Origin: S139-23 sp047639315
Lineage (GTDB): Bacteria > Planctomycetota > GCA-002687715 > DRQF01
NCBI GenBank assembly: GCA_047639315.1
Contig: JBLINQ010000001.1
Location: 1-64,000, forward strand
Length of the DNA stretch: 64,000 nucleotides
Direction: 5' to 3'
The notes under the pieces: generated by a model
The model's input: the letters and a program-made list of their open reading frames with translations, nothing else
Database searches by the model: none
What the model was told of the DNA's origin: nothing
Program-made: the position numbers and the translations under genes
Shown: positions 60,726 through 64,000 of the stretch, in pieces
Numbering within the stretch: the first letter of the stretch is position 1
How the letters are laid out: every line of letters starts with the position of its first letter

Positions 60726-63605
60726 ATGCCTGAATCGAGTGAAGTTGATGCTTTCCTCAAACAATATCGAGCGGACCTAGATTCCGGCCAAGAGCGGGAC
60801 CTTGACGACTATTTAACGTTGTTTCCCAACGATCCCGAAGGGGTATCAATCGCGCACCGCTCCCTGATCGACGGCTCGACCATTTTCACAGCCCAAGACG
60901 AAAGCGACAGAGCCGAAACTCTTAACATGGGCGCGCTGCCCATCACGCCCTCGCCGACAATCAAGAAACTTGGCCAATACCACATTGTCAAACAGATTGG
61001 TCGAGGGGGGCAAGGGCTCGTATTCCTGGCCAAAGATGAGCGCCTTGGAAGACTTGTTGCTCTCAAAGTCATGCACGGGCTGTCCATGCAGTCCCCTGAT
61101 AACCTCCAGAGATTTCGCCGTGAAGCTGAGGCCGTCTCGCAACTCGATGACCCCGGGATCTGCACCGTATTCGAAACTGGAACGATTGAGGGTGTGCCCT
61201 TCATCGCCATGCAATACGTTGATGGTCGTAGCCTTTCGGAATTGTTGAAAGCGGACATCCTCAAGTTCAAAGAGAAGAACGTTGACGGCACAATCGCGGA
61301 TGCCAAGAGCCAAGCCTCTCATAGCTCAGTCCGCGCCCGCGTTGACTATTACGTGTCCTTGGTTGAGCGCGTTGCTCGCTCTCTCGCGACCGCACACGAA
61401 AAAAATCTCGTTCACCGAGATATCAAGCCCGGCAACATCATGGTGGGCAAGGACGATCGCCCGATCATCCTCGATTTTGGTTTGGCTCATGTAGATAATG
61501 ATGATGGCCTAACCAATACCGGCGACGTCTTGGGCACCCCAGCCTATATGGCTCCGGAACAAATTCGCGGCGAGCTCCAACGCATCGACATTCGGACCGA
61601 CATCTACGCCTTGGGCGTGACACTCTTCGAATGCGTCACCATGGAGCGCCCGTTCTCAGGCCCGACGCGTCAGGCGCTCTATCGCCAGATCATCGAAGGT
61701 CGGCTTGTTTCTGCCTCGACGTATGTACCTAATATTCGCCGAGACCTCGATATCATCCTGCGTACCGCGATGGATGCCGACATGAATCGGCGGTACCAAA
61801 GTGCTGACGCATTCGCTGATGACTTGGCACGATTCCTTAGGCGAGAAACCATTCAGGCCCGTCCAGCCAGTTGGAGCCTCATTCTTTCGCGCTGGGCCGA
61901 ACGCAATCCAGCCTTAGCTGTTTCTTTGGCGATCTCTTTCCTTTCATTGTTAACAGGATTAATTCTGACGACGTCCCTTTGGCGACAAAGCGACTTGGAC
62001 CGCCAGAAAGCTGAACGAGAAACAAGGCGGGCCGACACCAAAGCCCAAGAGGCAAAAGAGAATCTGGATAGTTACGAAATGCTCTCCGATAGTTTGCGTT
62101 ACAGCCATTTCTTGCAGGAGATGCCTAGTTTCTATCCACCTCATCCAGAGCGAATACCGCTGCTTGACAAATGGCTGAATGATGTCGAAGAACTCCTTCA
62201 AAGAGAGCCACTCTATCGCGCGCTTCTGCAACAGCTCCAAGAGGAATCTCATGCTCTCGAGTTCGCAGAAATCGCACAACAGCGACACGCCCCAGATGTG
62301 AAGATTATCAACGGCATCCGAGAGCGGCTCATCGTAATCAATGAGGCACTGGCGGAAGATCTTCCGGCGGAACAGCGCACTTCGTACGAAGCTATGCAGA
62401 AGCGTGTGAAGATTCTCCTGCAGGAGATGGAGCGAGCCACGCTGGCGCAATTCGAACACGTCTTTTCTGATGCTGATAAGGAATGGCGCCATGACAACAT
62501 CAAGCAGCTCATCGACAACATTGAATTGCTCAAAGAGAAGTCTGATCCACTGGCGCCAGTTGCAGCGATGCTCCGACTCAAGTCACAGTGCCAACGCATT
62601 CAGCAAGAGAGTTTGATCGACGCGTCACAAATTTGGGACGAAGCCATTAAGAGCATCGGGGACCAAGATGACTGCCCACTTTACCAAGGACTAGTCATTG
62701 AGCCTCAGCTCGGGCTTGTTCCCATCGGTAAAGATTCTAAGTCGGGTCTCTGGGAATTTGCTCACGTCCTCACCGGGAGCATGCCTGAGCGAAGTGAAGA
62801 CGGCGAGCTGATTCTCAAGCCAGATTTTGCCACGATACTCGTTTTGCTTCCCGGCGGACGGCACACCATTGGTGCCAGAAAACCGAGCTTTGAGGGCGAG
62901 ACCGGACCCCATATTGATTTCTTCGCTTCGGGGCTCGAGTACGAGCCCCGGGTTGTCGATCTCCATCCCTTCTTTGTCGGCAAACACGAATTTACTTTGT
63001 CGCAATGGGGCATTGGCACTGGTGACGAGTTGAGATCAATGCCCGGCGAGCATGAAGTCACGGAAGCTGAGTTTCATGCCGCAGGTCGTCAACCACTGAG
63101 TCGAGCAAACTGGTACACGGCGGAGCGTTTCACTCAACAGCTTGGATTTGACCTGCCCACGGAAGCGCAGTGGGAATATGCCTGTCGCGGAGGGACTACG
63201 ACGACTTGGTGGTGTGGCAGTACCCCAAACACGTTGGCTGGCATTGCCAACATCAATGATGCTGAAGCGCGGCGTATTGGGCTCAATAAGTGGAATGATG
63301 GTTTTGAGCGTTTGGCACCAGCTGACAGTTTCGAGCCCAATCCATTTGGCCTTCATCACATCTATGGCAACGTGTGGGAGGTGACCCGCGACGATCTTGT
63401 CTTAGATGCGACTGGCTTTTCCCCGGGAGATGGTCTTCATTCGATCACGATAGAAGAAGATGTTGTTATCAGGGGTGGGGGGAGCCAGAACGCCCCTGTT
63501 CGGTGCACGTCTGCATCGCGAGCCCAGGTCGCGAAGGAAAGCAGTGCGTCAACCATTGGTATTCGCGTGTGTCGAAAAGTTTACGGATTATGGAGGCGAC
63601 CTTGA
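60726..63605 (+). CDS. Membrane Ser/Thr protein kinase with C-terminal SUMF1/FGE-sulfatase domain
   Basis: 959 residues. Cytosolic kinase domain about 84-370: GRGGQGLVF loop, Lys114 in VALK, HRDIKPGN with Asp232, DFG at 250-252, APE, and RTDIYALGV. A membrane segment (about 399-420) follows, a helical coiled region (430-690), then a SUMF1-like domain (about 720-955: LPGGRHTIGARKPSF, GKHEFTLSQWG, LPTEAQWEYACRGG, GNVWEVTRD, RGGGSQNAPVRCTSASR). AAGG precedes the ATG by 8 bases. Its stop overlaps the following HAD gene as TTGA. It could sense an extracellular signal; ligand unknown. Confidence 0.92.
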   Translation: MPESSEVDAFLKQYRADLDSGQERDLDDYLTLFPNDPEGVSIAHRSLIDGSTIFTAQDESDRAETLNMGALPITPSPTIKKLGQYHIVKQIGRGGQGLVFLAKDERLGRLVALKVMHGLSMQSPDNLQRFRREAEAVSQLDDPGICTVFETGTIEGVPFIAMQYVDGRSLSELLKADILKFKEKNVDGTIADAKSQASHSSVRARVDYYVSLVERVARSLATAHEKNLVHRDIKPGNIMVGKDDRPIILDFGLAHVDNDDGLTNTGDVLGTPAYMAPEQIRGELQRIDIRTDIYALGVTLFECVTMERPFSGPTRQALYRQIIEGRLVSASTYVPNIRRDLDIILRTAMDADMNRRYQSADAFADDLARFLRRETIQARPASWSLILSRWAERNPALAVSLAISFLSLLTGLILTTSLWRQSDLDRQKAERETRRADTKAQEAKENLDSYEMLSDSLRYSHFLQEMPSFYPPHPERIPLLDKWLNDVEELLQREPLYRALLQQLQEESHALEFAEIAQQRHAPDVKIINGIRERLIVINEALAEDLPAEQRTSYEAMQKRVKILLQEMERATLAQFEHVFSDADKEWRHDNIKQLIDNIELLKEKSDPLAPVAAMLRLKSQCQRIQQESLIDASQIWDEAIKSIGDQDDCPLYQGLVIEPQLGLVPIGKDSKSGLWEFAHVLTGSMPERSEDGELILKPDFATILVLLPGGRHTIGARKPSFEGETGPHIDFFASGLEYEPRVVDLHPFFVGKHEFTLSQWGIGTGDELRSMPGEHEVTEAEFHAAGRQPLSRANWYTAERFTQQLGFDLPTEAQWEYACRGGTTTTWWCGSTPNTLAGIANINDAEARRIGLNKWNDGFERLAPADSFEPNPFGLHHIYGNVWEVTRDDLVLDATGFSPGDGLHSITIEEDVVIRGGGSQNAPVRCTSASRAQVAKESSASTIGIRVCRKVYGLWRRP

Positions 63606-64000
63606 AGAGAACATTGCTCTTAGATGTGATGAGTACCTTGGTCTATGACCCTTTCTATGTCGAGATGCCCAAGTTCTTTGGCATGTCGCTCACTGAGCTA
63701 ATGCGTGAAAAGCATCCAACGGCATGGGTGGAGTTTGAGACCGGTCGATGGACCGAGCAGGAATTCCTCGACAACTTCTTCGCAGATGGAAGGCGTTACG
63801 ATCAAGCCGGTTTTAAGGAAGTGACATTGTCGTCCTATGAGTGGATTCCTGGGATCGAGGAGTTGCTAAGGGAGCTTCAAGAATCCGAAGTTGTGATGCA
63901 TGTCGTGAGCAACTATCCCAAGTGGTATGCCGACATTGAGGCGAAGTTGAAGCTCAGCCGCTATTTGCCGTGGACTTACGTTTCCTGCGATTGGGGCCAT
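63602..64000 (+). CDS. HAD-superfamily hydrolase, cut by window end
   Basis: The first 133 codons, starting at TTG with GGAGG 5 bases upstream and overlapping the kinase stop by 4 bases. LLLDVMSTLVYDPF is motif I, with Asp nucleophile but Met instead of the second Asp, and HVVSNYPKWY carries motif II Ser. Substrate unknown. Confidence 0.8.
   Translation, partial: MKRTLLLDVMSTLVYDPFYVEMPKFFGMSLTELMREKHPTAWVEFETGRWTEQEFLDNFFADGRRYDQAGFKEVTLSSYEWIPGIEELLRELQESEVVMHVVSNYPKWYADIEAKLKLSRYLPWTYVSCDWGH

Overview
The window reads as a bacterial chromosome, most likely a member of the Planctomycetota or a close relative. This is an inference from gene content: secreted proteins built of FG-GAP propeller repeats or right-handed beta-helix repeats, a transmembrane Ser/Thr kinase fused to a formylglycine-enzyme (SUMF1) domain, bacillithiol synthesis, and a complete flagellar export core. 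No rRNA, insertion sequence, integrase or CRISPR array is visible, and coding density is high. Many genes overlap by the 4 bases ATGA, GTGA or TTGA, so translational coupling is common.

Layout. 1-3741 (minus strand): an overlapping operon of an aminase glutaminase (trpG/pabA), pyrF, a SAM methyltransferase and bshC, which runs off the left edge. 3742-4234 holds no gene but a cluster of DnaA-box-like sequences. 4235-6313 (minus): a sigma-70 factor and a polyprenyl-phosphate sugar transferase. 6481-10196: a promoter, a protein ending in an HPr domain, a metallophosphatase lacking its metal ligands facing an intact one, and a membrane protein. 10330-12175: three parS sites followed by parA and parB. 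With the DnaA-like boxes 6 kb away, this suggests the window lies near the replication origin. 12267-19296: a membrane-anchored cyclophilin, lipoproteins, an HNH nuclease, purM, a Cys/Met-metabolism PLP enzyme, a small unknown protein and NAD kinase.

19386-24385 (minus) is the most unusual locus. One 1299-residue reading frame joins MurG, an FHA-like module, the lipid II flippase MurJ and a HEAT-like tail, and its stop overlaps the start of mraY. Synthesis of lipid I, synthesis of lipid II and its flipping would thus be coded by two coupled genes.

24909-31199: three tandem secreted seven-repeat FG-GAP proteins. 31287-35474: a membrane-anchored zinc peptidase, RNase HIII and an M48 peptidase. 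35526-38223: gyrA, whose predicted transcript begins with a compact three-way-junction RNA. 38722-43822: a secreted TPR-like protein, an acyltransferase, an aminotransferase and a large anchored protein of unknown role. Then come tRNA-Leu(GAG), secreted proteins, an FlgM-like protein and a BcsA-like glycosyltransferase.

47871-56118 (minus) is the flagellar export operon fliO-fliP-fliQ-fliR-flhB-flhA, followed by a small membrane protein, fliA, a Cys-containing small protein and two lipoproteins. A sigma-54-type promoter with an upstream inverted repeat lies in front of it. flhF and flhG are not in their usual place. The right end carries a small Cys-rich protein, an unknown exported protein, an inositol-monophosphatase-family enzyme, a beta-helix secreted protein, the kinase-SUMF1 protein and the start of a HAD hydrolase.
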